Shown: one piece after another, positions 42,422-55,554 of the stretch | Position numbering within the stretch: the first letter of the stretch is position 1 | How the letters are laid out: the number at the start of each line of letters is the position of its first letter | NCBI GenBank assembly: GCA_951802425.1 | Contig: OX637803.1 | Location: forward strand, 2,046,001 to 2,110,000 | DNA length: 64,000 bases | Source of the DNA: Clavaria fumosa | Lineage: Eukaryota; Basidiomycota; Agaricomycetes; Agaricales; Clavariaceae | Reading direction: 5' to 3' | Notes under the pieces: model-generated | Seen by the model: only the letters and a program-made list of their open reading frames with translations | Told to the model about the DNA's origin: nothing | Databases searched by the model: none | Made by a program: the position numbers and the translations under genes

Positions 42422-45400
42422 ATGCCAGCTTTCACGATGACCCAGTGGTCTCAGCCTCAGCCTCATTATCAACCATCCTCTCAGCTGCAGCTGGAGCAGC
42501 AGTACGACATCGTCCCAAATGCACTCGATGGACACGACAGCTTGCAGCCTACTGCATTCAACACAAACTTCACCTTGTCCGCTTATTCTCACCTCCTTCC
42601 ACCCACCTTCGACGAGAATCCGCCCAATTCTAGGCAGATCCCCAACGACCAACATCTCCCTCAAATCGATCCCTCATCCTCGTTCGGGCGTCCCGCTATA
42701 CCCTTCCCTTCAATGACTTCCCCTCAGCGACAAAATTATCAGACGCACACCGTCCCGTTCAACCCCTTCTACGACGGTGCAGCCCAACCGTTCCCCACTA
42801 ACGGCGTTCCCCCGCGTGGCGCCTCCGAATATCCACATGCGAATTCTGCAGGCTCGATTGGGAACCCCGATCCTTCGCCCACCTTTGTGACATCCACTGA
42901 TGCCATGCAGCAGCCTCAACTCAATGGATTCCAGGCGGTACGCGCCGTCCCCCCCATGCATTCATACTATATCGGGCAAAGAGACACCGACGACGATAGA
43001 GGAGACACGGTCACCCCCCGTGCTGGCCACAACAAGCGGCCGCGGGACGGTACAGATGATCCAGAAGAGGTTGCCATTCCTGACCGAGACCCTGAACACG
43101 ACGGAACTCAAAAAAAGCCGTAAGCATGACTTATCTGCCCCAATCAATGAGCGTCCGCTTGGTTACTTACTTTTTTCTGTCGCTGGCGACAGCCCCGGTG
43201 CTTGCCAACGTTGTAAGACATTAAAGGTGTGTGCTGATCTGTCCATTCGGTTGGCTGCGTATACTCATTATTAAATTTAGGTTAGGTGCGAGTTCAAGAC
43301 AGATTTCGATGCGTGCAAGCGCTGCCTCAATGGCGGGCATGAATGCACGACCCCCGGTCGCAAGAAGCGCCGCACTCCTCCGTATGCCCTACCTTTCCCC
43401 TCCGCTCTACGTCTGTTCCTGAGATAGACTTTCCGCCTTGCTAGTAAACGCGAGCACCTGCTCAACCAGATCCGTGAACAAGCATCACATATCTCCGATC
43501 TAATGGCTAAGCTGGAGATCGCGAACCGAAGCAGGCGGCTCTCGGAGTCCTTCACAGACGGCTCTAGGGCCGGTACCGATTCTGCCCTTTTCGACAGCTC
43601 CGACGCGGATCACCCCGACCAACTCGATGAGGCGAAGCCAGACGTGCAGAATTGGATCGCGAAGGCGCGCGAGTCCGTCGACGCGTTCAACGCGTACATC
43701 TCGAGCGCGGGAGTGTCCAAGAACTTCGTTGTGAACAAGGACTACGAGGGCGACGAGGAGGATGACGAGGAAGACGACAACCAGGACCACTGCGACATCA
43801 CCGTGGAAGAGGAGGGGGACGTGGACGGCGTAGGCGGTGCAAGCGGTGAGGCATGGGACAGCGGTCTAAGGAGGATGGCGAGCGAGGACAGCGAGTTGGC
43901 CGGGCCACGGTCCAAGTCGCACGACCGGGTATCTCTGTCGAGTGCTGGCACGGCGGCGCGGCGAGAGGAGAAGATGGCTATCCTCCCTCACGGCGCGGCG
44001 CCGATTGGATTGATCGCGAACATGGCGCTCAGGTCGAGCCGCCGGCGGCCCAGTAACAGCGCGGGCAGCAGTGATGAAGAGACCGGGGTTGGCGTCGGCA
44101 ATGATAACTTCTTCAGAGCCAGTGAGTCTTTCTTTTCTGATCTTCCATTGCTTGTTTGTTTGTCGGGGCTGCGTTGCTGAACTTGTTGTTCCTGATGATC
44201 AGGTCCTGGTCCTGATGTCATGAGAGGCCGAAGCGTGGCTTTTCCCCCGCATTGGCAGGCTCCACATATTCTGACGCGCGGCATTGTCAAACCGGAGGAA
44301 GCAGAAAAGCTCTTCAATATGTGAGCCTTGCGTTTCTTCTTCACTTCAGATATGCTCAACCTCCATACCAGCTACTTTATGTACATGAATTTCTCCACCT
44401 CACTCCTGGACCCCGTTCTCTATACAGCCCAAAAGACCCTCTGGCGCAGCCCATTCCTCTTCACCGTCAGTGAGTAGTACTCTGGCATTTCACGCCGACC
44501 CATCCCCCTGACAAAATGATATGTGTTCCACAGTCTGCGCCATCGCGTCGCGCTATTTCACAGAGCGGCCTGAGCTCTACGCCCGCGTGATGCACTACGC
44601 CCAGCTGGCGGCGGGCACAGCGTTGATCAGCGGCCAGAAGTCGGTGGAGATGGTGCAGGCATACATCCTGCTCAGCCTGTATCCTGTGCCGTTCCGCAAG
44701 TGGGAGGACGACCGCCGATGGTTGTTTTTGGGACTGGCCATTCGGTGAGCCCGGACGCTCAGATGGGGCCGAGCTTGCTCACTCTTCATTTCTATTCAGC
44801 GTGGCGACCGACATGAACTTGCATCTTCCTATCACGGCGGAGCCGCAGAATGAGCAACACGCACGGGAGATGCTCAACCGGACGCGTGTTTGGCTGAATT
44901 GCTTCAACCTGGACAGGTCGACGGGGTCGGAGTACGGCAAGCCGCCCATTGTCACGAATAGCGACTACGTCGCGAACCATAGCGAGACGTGGTGGAACAG
45001 CTCGGCTTACAACATTCCGCACTTCGACATCCATTTGTGCGCGTACAACGCTGAGCTCAAGGTGATGGCCAAGTTCCGGGAGAGAATATATACGGATCCT
45101 CACCATCCGACTGGGCTCAACATGGTGAAACCGGCCTGCTCTTTGCATTTATTGCGGTCTCTGATCCTTTCATGTGTGCCATAGAATGCGGACTTTGAGC
45201 AGATTGCGAGCGAGACGGACGACGAGCTGAAGCAGCTTGGAGACAAGTGGTTCAAATTGCTGAGCCAGACGGATATGACGGTTCCGCAAAATTGTTTCCG
45301 GACTGATCTTCTGCGGCTGGCGTACAGCTACGCCCGGCTGATCGCGCTCGCCTTCGGATTCCAGCACGCGTTCGGGAAGAGCCACACGGACGAGAACCCG

Positions 45401-46518
45401 TTCTTGCAACGCGTAAGTTTTCCTTACTGGCTGCTATGTTCCTTCAAGGCCTGACGGTGTCTAGTGCTACCGCGCTGCCACAGATGTCGTGACCACTGTT
45501 GTTTACAGGGTTGGGCGCCCGAATCAGAGTGAGCGGGCTGTTTCAAAGCATTCCAAGCTGCATGCTAACTCTGGACGACGGCAGAGATCTACCTGAAGCA
45601 TGGCCCAGAGGCGCAGAGCGTGTTCCTCACGTTCGCATCAGCCTTCCTCGTCAAGGTATGCATGGTTTTGTCCAGAACATTGCATGTGGACTGATGTACG
45701 TCCCGCAGCTCCTCCAACCCAAGTTTGTCTCGTACTTGTCGATGGAGCAACGCGTGGAGATTCGCAGCTTGGTGCAGCAAGTCGTGGACCTCCTCGGATC
45801 GCCCGATGTTGCCATTGACGACCGGCACGGCCCGAAACTGTATGCCCGGTTCTTGAAGGGCCTCCTCTCGTCGTCCGTTGTCAAAGGAAACACCCCGTCT
45901 CCCGGCAAGCAGCCGCACATGAACCTCCAGCAGCAGCAGCAGCAGCAACAGCAACAGCAGAAACCTCGGGCACCAAAGCCTATACCGGCGACGAGTAGCA
46001 TGCCGACTTCCCCTGAGATCGGACCCAGCGAGAAACATCACGGCGTTGGGGGCGCAAGCGGCGTCGGTGGTGGTGGTGGTGCTGTTGGCGTAGTGGCAGA
46101 TGGTCGGCCGATTGGTTCACCTCCACCACAGCAAGCACCATCGCCGACGTCGAGTTCGTCGATGTCACCGCCTCCGAACGAGGCAGCTGCGTCGTTCGAC
46201 CACTTTGCGCCGCTGAATGTCCCGGTGGACCCATTCAATGCGTACACGCTGGACGTGGATGGGTCTGGTGGGTTCGGGCTGAACCCTGCGGACTTCTTGT
46301 CGTCACAGCTGCCTCTTGATCAGTTGCTTGAGATGGCGGGATGGCCGGAGGTGAATATGCCTGGTGAGTCCTGTTTTGGACGGATCTTTGTCCGATCGTT
46401 TCTGAAATGGGACGATTTCAAAGATTTTTCATGGCAACAAGCGCACGGCGATGCCAACATGAGGAATACTGGCGATATGTTCGTGTACGGGGCGGGTGGC
46501 TACCTGCCGACGACTTGA
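42422..46518 (+). CDS. Zn(II)2Cys6 transcription factor
   Basis: Thirteen exons in consistent phase give 1,118 aa, starting at an ATG at 42422. Residues 1-232 are Gln/Pro/Ser-rich. The zinc cluster follows across exons 2-3: CQRCKTLKVRCEFKTD, then CKRCLNGGHEC, with six cysteines in fungal spacing. Next come a basic linker GRKKRRTPPKR and a leucine-spaced helix (EHLLNQIREQASHISDLMAK) for dimerisation. An acidic segment (EGDEEDDEEDDNQD) precedes the fungal transcription-factor middle-homology region (TERPELYARVMHYAQLAAG, VATDMNLHLPI, RLIALAFGFQHAF). The C-terminus has a Gln run encoded by CAG/CAA at about 45928-45960, Gly- and Pro/Ser-rich regions and a likely activation end. Nuclear regulator; the target genes cannot be inferred. 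Confidence 0.92.
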
Positions 46519-46949
46519 AGCAATCGACGCTTCCTGGTCTTTTTTTTCTTGGGTATGTCGTTGAGTCGCGTGAAATGTACATGTTTAGCTTGGTGTCTTT
46601 GATAACTGTGTCATGCTGCTCTGCGTTTTTTTTCTTCTTTTGTGATCTTTCCAGTGATTATCTTAACCCCTTACTTACACCTGGGTGTGTGCTAACCATC
46701 CACTCAAATGGAACGAGGAATTGTATTTTTATTCTATCTTCGTGATCTCTCACCTTTTGATATAATACGGTTGCAATAGTTATAGAAATCGAAAAAATGT
46801 ATCAAATGGTTGAATTTGTTTGTATAAATTTGTACACACAAAAAGGCACACTTTGTCACAGGCGTTGTACCACCTCCGAAGAAAGAACACCGACCAACAA
46901 CCTCGTGCCATCACGTGGGAATGTTGCAAGGTTTTCGGGTTACCAGGGC
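46519..46949. other. Intergenic
   Basis: 3' flank of the zinc-cluster gene (T-rich runs near 46540 and 46630). No gene recognised. The left boundary of the inverted duplication lies at its end. Confidence 0.4.
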
Positions 46950-47039
46950 AAGTCTCTCCTGATCCGGGTGCAAAGCTCGCTCAGGTTACCAGTACTTACC
47001 ACAAGGAACCTAGTCAGGCTCACACTTCGATTGCGACAG

Positions 47040-50000
47040 ATGACTCGGACGTGGCCGTCCCCCGTCGTGTCCTCATCTCTTGGCGTATGGAACCTCGCGC
47101 TCGTCCTCGTCCTTATCTTCGCCCATACCGTGTGCGCCGGGCCCTTGAACGTCACGGTCTACGACACGCACCCCACACGCGTGGGTTACTCCCCAGAGAG
47201 CATATGCGTGCAACATTGGCCCTGGCTCCTCCACTGGCTGGGCTGCGAGGAGTCGCGCCAGCCATGGACGCGCATAGTCCGCAGCGACGGTGCTGGTGGA
47301 CTTGCGACTGCGCATCGGAGCAGCCACCACCCTCTGGTCGGCATGAGCATTGATTTCTCAGGTGTGTCATGTCGGCGAGGCAATCTCTAGACCCCGATTT
47401 GGAATAAATAGGGCTGACCACACACTTTGTCTGCTAATTATTCCGCTTCGCAGGGTCTGCCGTGTGGATTTATGGCTCTCCCCGTAAGGAATTGCGAGGA
47501 GATCCCGTTGACTACAAGGTCTGCCTGGATGCGGTGGAGGACACAACATTCTCCGAATGCTTCAGGGTTAACACCACCGAGGCTTATCTCGAGGCCACCC
47601 TCCGAGATGGCCCTGATACACCCGTCGTCGTCTTCGCTAGGGGGCAACTACTTGATCGTGACTATCGCGTTACGATTTCAATTGCTGATCCTGCCGACAT
47701 GTGGAGTCGTCTAAAACCAGGCATCGATTTCACGCATGCGGTCTATACCATCCAGAGGCCTACCCCGTGGTGAGTCCACGAACTCGCTTTTTTCCGTATT
47801 CGTGGCTCGGCTTGACGGGAACGAAACCTGCCAGGCCAATTGAAGAAGACAGCTGGCGTTTCCGCAATGTTTCTATTTATGACACTCACCCTCGGCTGCA
47901 ATTTTCATCCGCTGAACTTTCTTGGCTTGATCGATTTCGGGAGACGAATACGTGGTTTCACAAGCAATGGACATCGCATGACGGCTTCGTGAAGTCATAT
48001 CGAGTTTTGCATGCTTCCTATGGAGTCAAAAATGCAGTATCTGTGACGCTCCAAGGTTCGGAACACTTTCCGACTCCACAGCAATTTGAGCTTACGTGTG
48101 AACTTTTGTTTGCAGCGGGAGCAGTTGCCATCTATGGTCCACCCCCGAGCCTGATCAGCTCCTGGCCCCAAAAGGCTCCCTTATGTGTCAGGGTGGACGG
48201 CGGAGCGTGTGAACGTATCGATTTAGATCACGCTTATTTCAATACTCGCCGTGATGAATCTGTTCTTCTCTGGTACAACGCGGCCCTTGATCGGACACGC
48301 CTTACCACGATTTCCATCGGCCCAGATCCCTCATGTGGACAATGCACGCAAAACGGTGTATTCGCCTTTGAAAAGATTGTATATCAACAAGACAAAGAGT
48401 ATAGCGTGTGAGTAACATGCGTGGGTCTTACACGCTGCCCGAGAATCTCATTTTTTATTATCACAAGTCCGTCGCTGCCAACTGGCACGTATCAGAATGT
48501 ATCAAAACATCATTCCGATTCTTCCATTCAGTTCACGGGCAATCATTGCGTCCGCCATTTTATTTGGTGCTGGGAGTGGTTCGATCCATGGTCTTCGCAG
48601 TACGCCCTACCCAATTTTGATGCTACTTCGTACCGGAGCACGCTTGCAAAGTACAGAAAAAACGAGATACCTACCGCTTCATTTTCGTTTGAGGGTGCGT
48701 GCATCGCCTGCTTGATTATATTTCCCCTGACTGAGCATTGGCTTCCAGGTTCTGCTGTATACGTGTACGGTGCACCCCGACGAGCGGTGACCCAAAGACC
48801 AGCGCGTCAACTTATCTGTTTTGACAACAGATGCAGTCAGCTTGATCTGGAACATGCATATATGAACGCGCCCCGTTCCTTCGAATCACCGTCGCAACAA
48901 GTTGCCTCGCCATTGTCAGCCACTGAGGACAGCGGTGACCAGGAAGACTCTCCAGCCCTGCTGGACACATCTGCAGAGTACAGCTCCGACTCCGATGCCG
49001 CTGTGCTCTCACACGATCCTTGGTTCCACCCAGAGCTGCAGCCGGTGCTGATCTACCACGTTGACGGCCTGGACGATGAGACGAGACATACTGTCGAGCT
49101 GCGCCTTGCCGACGATGAGCTCGACGACCCGCAGGCTCAGATGACGTTGAGCAAGGTCGTATACACTCAAGTGACGTATAAGGCTGGCTCGCCACGTCTG
49201 CCTATCCCACCTCCGAGCCCTGCTCCACCGCCGCCTGTGGCCCTGTTTCCACACGCGATCCCATGGGTCCCATCTTCAACGCCTGCACCGCTACCGCCTA
49301 TTCCGCCGTCCTACCCTGCCTTCCTCATTATATCCCTTCTTATATTCGCCCATATCCCGCTGCTGGGAGTTGTTTATATGTTTTGTATGAGAACCAGCGT
49401 AGCCCACGACCGCACACCGCTTTTGGACAACTCCTCTCATACGTACGGATCGGCATCTACGCCGTATCCGAGAAGTCGTCCATCGCCCAGAGATGAGAGG
49501 TTATTCATTTCTGCTCTCTTATCTGCTTCGTTTCAATCTCCTCAGGGGAATCTTCCTCACTCCTCGCGTTGTGCTCCGCCACCTCCACCGTCTGTTTCCT
49601 GCCCGCAGCCCCCGTCTTATCGTTCCCCTTCGCTCCACCCAAGAGTGACCGCCCACTCGCATACGACATCTACGTCATGCTTGAGAAGTCACCCATCGCC
49701 CAGAGATGGGGAATTATCAATTTCTGCTAGCTTGTTTGTTTCGCTCCAACCTCCTGGGGGAAATCCTCCGAGCTCCTCGCGCCGTGATTTGTCACCCCCG
49801 CCGTCCGTTTCCTCCTCGCAGCCCCCGCGGCCCCCGTCTTATCGTTCCCCTTCGCCCCACCCAAGAGCATACGGGTTGGCATCTGCGTCATCCTCGAGCA
49901 GTCGCCCATCGCCTAGAGATGGGGGATTGTCAATTTCTGCTAGCTTGTTGGTTTTGCTTCAACCTCCTCAGGGAAATCCTCTGAGCTCTTCGCGCCGTGC

Positions 50001-50139
50001 CCCGTCACCCCCGCCGTCCGTTCCCTCCCCGCCTCCTTATCGTACCCCTCCACCCTACGACTCCCCTACCTCACGAGGCGCCGAAACTCGCGAAGACGGA
50101 TCAGAACCTCCCCCGCCCTACACTGCAGCACCTCCATGA
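47040..50139 (+). CDS. Single-pass membrane protein with three lectin-like ectodomains (copy A)
   Basis: Exons 47040-47361, 47454-47769, 47835-48055, 48116-48407, 48468-48694, 48749-50139 give 922 aa. A signal peptide (LALVLVLIFAHTVCA) leads three related domains, each with an Asp/Thr-rich entry motif (VYDTHP, IYDTHP, HSDSSIQFTG), a G-x-AV-(W/A/Y)-(I/V)-YG strand, and a closing V-(Y/V)-Y(T)Q strand. This pattern occurs in many agaricomycete surface proteins and suggests a jelly-roll carbohydrate-binding fold (inference). A proline stalk precedes TM AFLIISLLIFAHIPLLGVVY (about 649-671). The 250-aa cytosolic tail repeats RPSPRDG-x-LSISASL-x12-SSSRR-x-PSPPPSV modules. It may act as a surface sensor or adhesin. 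The last intron is 54 nt, a multiple of three without a stop, so it could be retained. Confidence 0.85.
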
Positions 50140-50585
50140 AATGGAACCGCAGCACTTCGGCAGCCCTCTGTGATTGGCGCACTACACGCTCACGCCATCT
50201 TAGGGCCGTCGCTTCCCATTCTCAAAGGTGTGACTTGCCGTATGAAATTACGGCACTAACTGTCTGCTTGTCTCTGGCCCATGCAACTTCTTGACCTGCT
50301 CTTTTCTTTGCGCACATTGCATCAGCTCCCATCCTGCCAATCTCATAGTCACAGTGTGCTTCTACCTGTAGTTCTTGTTTCTTGCTCAAGCACTGTACCT
50401 GTCTTCTGTCATGTCTGGACAACCATGATTGTGTTTCATGCATAAACCGTACTTTATCCATTCTCTCCCCGTCCTTGATTTACTGTCCTCTGTCCTTTGC
50501 TCTTGATCTGCCCCTTAGTCTGTCTGCCCCAGTTCTCAATCTTCACCGCCATGTGTATATTATGTTCCCGTGTTTGTCAACAACC
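50140..50585. other. 3' flank of copy A, part of the duplicated arm
   Basis: Non-coding. It is matched in reverse by 51613-52034, for example GCCCCAGTTCTCAATCTTCA near 50526. Confidence 0.6.
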
Positions 50586-51612
50586 TTGACTCTGACACAC
50601 TTGCCCATCTTGTTTTAACAGGAAGTTCCAATTGCTGGTGGAAAGCCTTAATTGGGCCTTTCGTACACAATGTGCAGCAGGAAGCTATTCCAGTCAGCAA
50701 ATGTGGGAACAAACCTTTTTTGAATCAGCGTTTATGTAAAGCTCCTTGCATGTAGCTAACATTGGTACGTACTTGTGGGAAATGAGGCAGAGTGAGGGAA
50801 GGTGAATTTATATTGTAGTGTGGATTCACTTTCTATTGTCATGAAACTGGAAGATCGGGAAAGTTGTCTGTGGCATGTATGCTCTCTATAAAGAATCGTT
50901 GTAAGTACTGTAACACCATGATCGGAGCCCATGATCGGAGCCACAGATTGAAGTCAGGGCTCACGGAGCCTGCTGGTCATCACGCACCGAGGACTGGATA
51001 TTCTGCCAGACAGGCAGAGGCAGGACCTCCGCGGACGAGTCGACTCGCATATACGTTCGTATCACATTTCCGTAACCTCTCTCGTTTTAAGTGCCCGTTC
51101 AAAGGCGTACGGATTCTATCGAAGTTAAACTGCGCGGGGCCAGTGGAGGTCAGTACTACCACTTTACTCACTCTATCTAGGCTTGTGGAATTGTACCGCC
51201 TGACTTCCAAGATTCTTCCTGACAGAGATCGCAGGTGGGCTTGTGAATCACGACGATGGGGTAAGGCATATTTCAATGGATGCAAGCGGTGATTTAATGT
51301 TGCTCAACCCCTTTTCGATGTCGTCATATCGGTAAGGATAATTGGCAATTCGGCGTACGACCGCTCTGGAGCGAGAAGGAGTGTGTTCTTGATACGTCAC
51401 AGATGTGCATCCTCGAATGGCTTTTCCTCTCTAACGACGGGTTTTTTTGGCTCCGTTCAAACATTCAATCCGTTAACTACAAATGTACTTGTTCTCTAAG
51501 AGTGTTGAAACGAGCTTTGCATCCGGAAACTAATCAGTTCGGAGGCAGGTTCTTGCCCTCATGTGGCCAGAAGAAGCAGTGACGGACGATATTGCATCAC
51601 ATTTCCGTATCC
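50586..51612. other. Unique spacer of the inverted duplication
   Basis: Separates the two arms. No gene recognised. ATCACATTTCCGTA occurs at about 51059 and again near 51597 beside the right arm's inner end, a possible footprint of the rearrangement. Confidence 0.5.
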
Positions 51613-52034
51613 TTGTCGACAAACACGGGAATGTCGCATATGTGTGGCGGTGAAGATTGAGAACTGGGGCAGTCAGACTAAGTGAGAGCGAGGGACAGTA
51701 CAGTAAACCAAGGACAGGAAGGCTCAACACACACGAAAAACACGAGAATTGTGGTCCGGACAAGACAGGAGACAGGTACAGTGCTCGAGCAGGAAAAAGA
51801 AACTACGCAGTAGAAGTACACTGACTACGAGTTTGGAAGGGCGAGAGTTGCTGCAACGTGCGCAAAGAAAAGAGCAGGCCAAGAAGTTGTGAGGACAAGA
51901 GACAAGCAGACATGGTGTCATACGGCAAGCCACGCCACTAAAAAGGAAATGGGAAGTTCATTGCGACACCCTCAGAGGGCATGAGGGTGTGGTGCGCCAA
52001 TCAGAGAGGGCTGCACAGGGGCTGCGGTTCTATT

Positions 52035-55000
52035 TCATGAAGGTGCTACATTGTAGGGCGGGGGAGGTTCTGATCCGTTTTCGCGAATTTCGGTGCCTCG
52101 TGAGGGAGGGAAGTTGTAGGGTGGAGGCGTGGCATCGATGATGACTCTTGGGAGGGGCGAAGGGGAACGATAAGACGGGGGCTGCGGAGAGGAAACGGAC
52201 GGCGGGGGTGGCAAAACACGGCGCGAAGAGCTCAGAGGATTTCCCTGAGGAGGTTGAAGCAAAACAAACAAGCTAGCAGAAATTGATAATTCCCTATCTC
52301 TGGGCAATGGGCGACTGCACGTAGATATTGACCCGTATGGATGCGAGGGGGCGATTGCTCGAAGGGGAACGATAAGGCGGAGACTGCGGGTAGGAATCAT
52401 ACGGTTGGGGTGGCGGAGCACGGCGAGAGGGGCGAGGAGGATTTCCCTGAGGAGGCTGAGACGGAATAGACCAGGGAGCAGAAGTTGGTAAACCCCCATC
52501 TCTGCGCGATGGGCGGCTGCTCGAGGATGACGTAGATGCCGACCCGGGTGTATGCGAGGGGGGGATTACTGTTGGGTGGGGCGAAGAGGAACGATAAGGC
52601 GGAGGCTGCGGGTAGAAAACGGACGGTGGAGGTGGCGGAGCACGGCGAGAGGGGCGAGGAGGATTTCCCTGAGGAGGCTGAGACGGAATAGACCAGGGAG
52701 CAGAAGTTGGTAAACCCCCATCTCTGCGCGATGGGCGACTGCTCGAGGATGACGTAGATGCCGACCTGTATGTATGCGAGGGGGAAGGGCGACTTTTCGG
52801 ACATGACGTAGATGCCGATCCGTATGTAGGCGAGCGACGGTCCAAAAGCCGGGAGGTTTTTCTCCTATAAAAGCTTTCCGGCATACAAAAGACCAGCAGC
52901 GCCAAGACTAGGACGAATGTAAGGCATGTAATGTACAAAATAGGATAAGGTGAGAGGGACGGGGGAATAGGCGGTAGCGGTTCAGGCGTTGAAGATGGGA
53001 CCCATGGGATCGCGTGTGGAAACAGGGCCACGGGCGGCGGTGGAGCAGGGCTCGGAGGCGGGATAGGCAGACGTGGCGAGCCAGCCTCATACGTCACTTG
53101 AGTGTATACGATCTTGCTCAACGTCATCTGAGCCTGTGGGTCGTCGAGCTCATCGTCGGCAAGGCGCAGCTCGACAGTATGTCTCGTCTCATCGTCCAGG
53201 CCGTCAACGTGGTAGATCAGCACCGGCTGCAGCTCTGGGTGGGACCAAGGATCGTGTGAGAGCACAGCGGCATCGGAGTCGGAGCTGCACTCCGCAGATG
53301 TGTCCAGCAGGGCTGGAGAGTCTTCCTGGTCACCGCTGTCCTCAGTGGCTGACAATGGCGAAGCGATTTGTTGCGACTGTGATTCGAAGGAACGGGGCGC
53401 GTTCATATATGCATGTTCCAGATCAAGCTGACTGCATCTGTTGTCAAAACAGATAAGCTGACGCGCTGGTCTTTGGGTCACCGCTCGTCGGGGTGCACCG
53501 TACACGTATACAGCAGAACCTGGAAGCCAATGCTCAGTCAGGGGAGATATAATCAAGCACCTCGGCTGTAATGCACGCACCCTCAAACGAAAATACAGCG
53601 GTAGGATTTTCGTTCTTTCTGTACTTTGCAAGCGTGCCCCGGTACGAAGTATTGTCAAAATGGGGTAGGGCGTGCTGCAAAGACCATGGATCGAACCACT
53701 CCTGGCACCAAATAAAATGGCGGATACAACGTCTGCCCGTGAACTGGATGGAAGAATCGGAATGATGTTTCGATACATTCTGATACGTGCCAGTTGGCAG
53801 CGACGGACTTGTGATAATAAAAAATGAGATTCTCGGGCAGCGTGTAAGACCCAAGCATGATACTCACACGCTATACTCTTTGTCCAGTTGATAAACAATC
53901 TTTTCAAAGGCGAATACACTGCCTTGCATGTATTGTCCACATGAGGGATCTGGGCCGATGGAAAGCGTGGTAAGGCGTGTCCAATCAAGGGCCGCGTTGT
54001 ACCAGAGAAGAACAGATTCATCAGGGCGAGTATTGAAATAAGCGTGATCTAAATCGACACGTTCACACGCTCCGCCGTCCACCCTGACACATAAGGGGGC
54101 CTTTTGGGGCCAGGAGCTGATCAGGCTCGGGGGTGGGCCATAGATAGCTACTGCTCCCGCTGCAAAGAAAGCTCACACATAAGCTCAAATTGCGTGGGGT
54201 CGGAAAGTGTTCCGAACCTTGGAGCGTCGCGGATACTGCATTTTTGACTCCATAGGAAGCATGGAAAACTCGAAATGACCTCACGAAGCCGTCGTATGAT
54301 GTCCATCGCTTGTGGAACCACGTATCCGTCGTCCGATCGCGAAATAGATCCAGCCAAGAAAGTTCAGCGGATGAAAATAGTAGCCGAGGGTGAGTGTCAT
54401 ATATAGAAACATTGCGGAAGCGCCAGCTGTCTTCTTCAATTGGCCTGAAAGGTCTCGTTCCCGTCACGCCGAGCGGAAAAAGCGAGTTCGTGGACTCACC
54501 AAGGCGTAGGCCTCTGGACGGTATAGACCGCATGCGTGAAATCGATGCCTGGTTTTAGACGACTCCACATGTCGGCAGGATCAGCAATTGAAATCGTAAC
54601 GCGATAGTCACGATCAAGTAGTTGCCCCCTAGCGAAGACGACGACGGGTGTATCAGGGCCATCTCGGAGGGTGGCCTCGAGATAAGCCTCGGTGGTGTTA
54701 ACTCTGAAGCATTCGGAGAATGTTGTGTCCTCCACCGCATCCAGGCAGACCTTGTAGTCAACGGGATCTTCTCGCAATTCCTTACGGGGAGAGCCATAGA
54801 TCCACACGGCAGACCCTGCGAAGCGGAATAATTAGAAGACAAAGTGTGTGGTCAGCCATGCCCTATTTATTCCAGATCGGGGTCAAGAGATTGCCTCGCC
54901 GACATGACGCACCTGAGAAATCAATGTTCATGCTGACCAGAGGGTGATGGCTGCTCCGATGCGCAGTCGCAAGTCCACCAGCACCGTCGCTGCGGATTAT

Positions 55001-55228
55001 GCGCGTCCACAGCTGGCGCGACTCCGCGCAGCCCAGCCAGCGGAAGGGCCAGGGCCAACGTTGCACGCATATGCTCTCTGGGGAGTACGCCACGCGTGTG
55101 GGGTGCGTGTCGTAGATCGTGACGTTCAAGGGCCCGGCGCACACGGTAGGGGCGAAGATAAGGACGAGTGCGAGTGTCCATGCGACGAGAGATGAGGACA
55201 CGACGGGAAACGGCCACATCCGAGTCAT
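52035..55228 (-). CDS. Single-pass membrane protein with three lectin-like ectodomains (copy B, frameshifted tail)
   Basis: Convergent twin of copy A. The start at 55228 (MTRMWPFPVVSSSL) and first exon (55228-54913) match copy A apart from two missing residues in the signal peptide. The three ectodomains and TM region (ILYITCLTFVLVLALLVFC) are open and intron sites are shared. In the tail, extra modules (DGGLPTSAPWSIPSQPPQ twice) are followed near 52360 by a small length change that shifts the frame and brings a TAG at 52296-52294. The original tail frame continues to 52035. The product would have an intact ectodomain and TM with an altered, shortened tail. The last intron contains a stop, so unlike copy A it cannot be retained. 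Confidence 0.78.
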
Positions 55229-55317
55229 CTGTCGCAATCGAAGTGTGAACCTGACTAGGTTCCTTGTAGTTAGTAGTGGTAAACCTGAGCTCTGCACCTG
55301 GATCAGGAGGGAGAGAA

Positions 55318-55554
55318 CAGGTCCTCCTGCCTACTTTTCCACGAGCCTTTTCGAGCGCCCATTTTCAAAGCATCTTTTTGATTAGCCTTACGCCGCGTTC
55401 TACTGCGCGAGATCAAGCGCACTACGAAGATTATAATAATCCCAGCTGCGTTAGCTGGTAGCATTGTAGCTGAGTTAGCCATGTCAGTTACGCGACCCGA
55501 TACTAATGGAAAAGTCAGTCGCTCATTTTCCATACTACCGCCACCAGCATTTGT
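55318..55554. other. Intergenic
   Basis: Right outer flank of the inverted duplication. Nothing recognised. Confidence 0.35.

Larger units (their letters stand above)
46950..55317. repeat. Large inverted duplication (two arms of about 3.65 kb)
   Basis: 46950-50585 matches the reverse complement of 51613-55317, with a spacer of about 1.03 kb. Similarity covers about 90 bp upstream of the start codons, all exons and introns, and about 440 bp beyond the stop codons. In one 103-aa exon segment the copies differ at only two residues. Confidence 0.92.

Noticed and set aside
51090..51170. 5S rRNA-like stretch (GAAGTTAAAC followed by CAGTACTACC)
   Set aside because: Only two short words match the internal 5S region. 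The ends, length and pairing do not fit. An Rfam RF00001 search would decide.
50222..51933. Small genes between the twin receptor genes
   Set aside because: Frames are short, lack splice support, and the outer parts are the duplicated non-coding 3' flanks.
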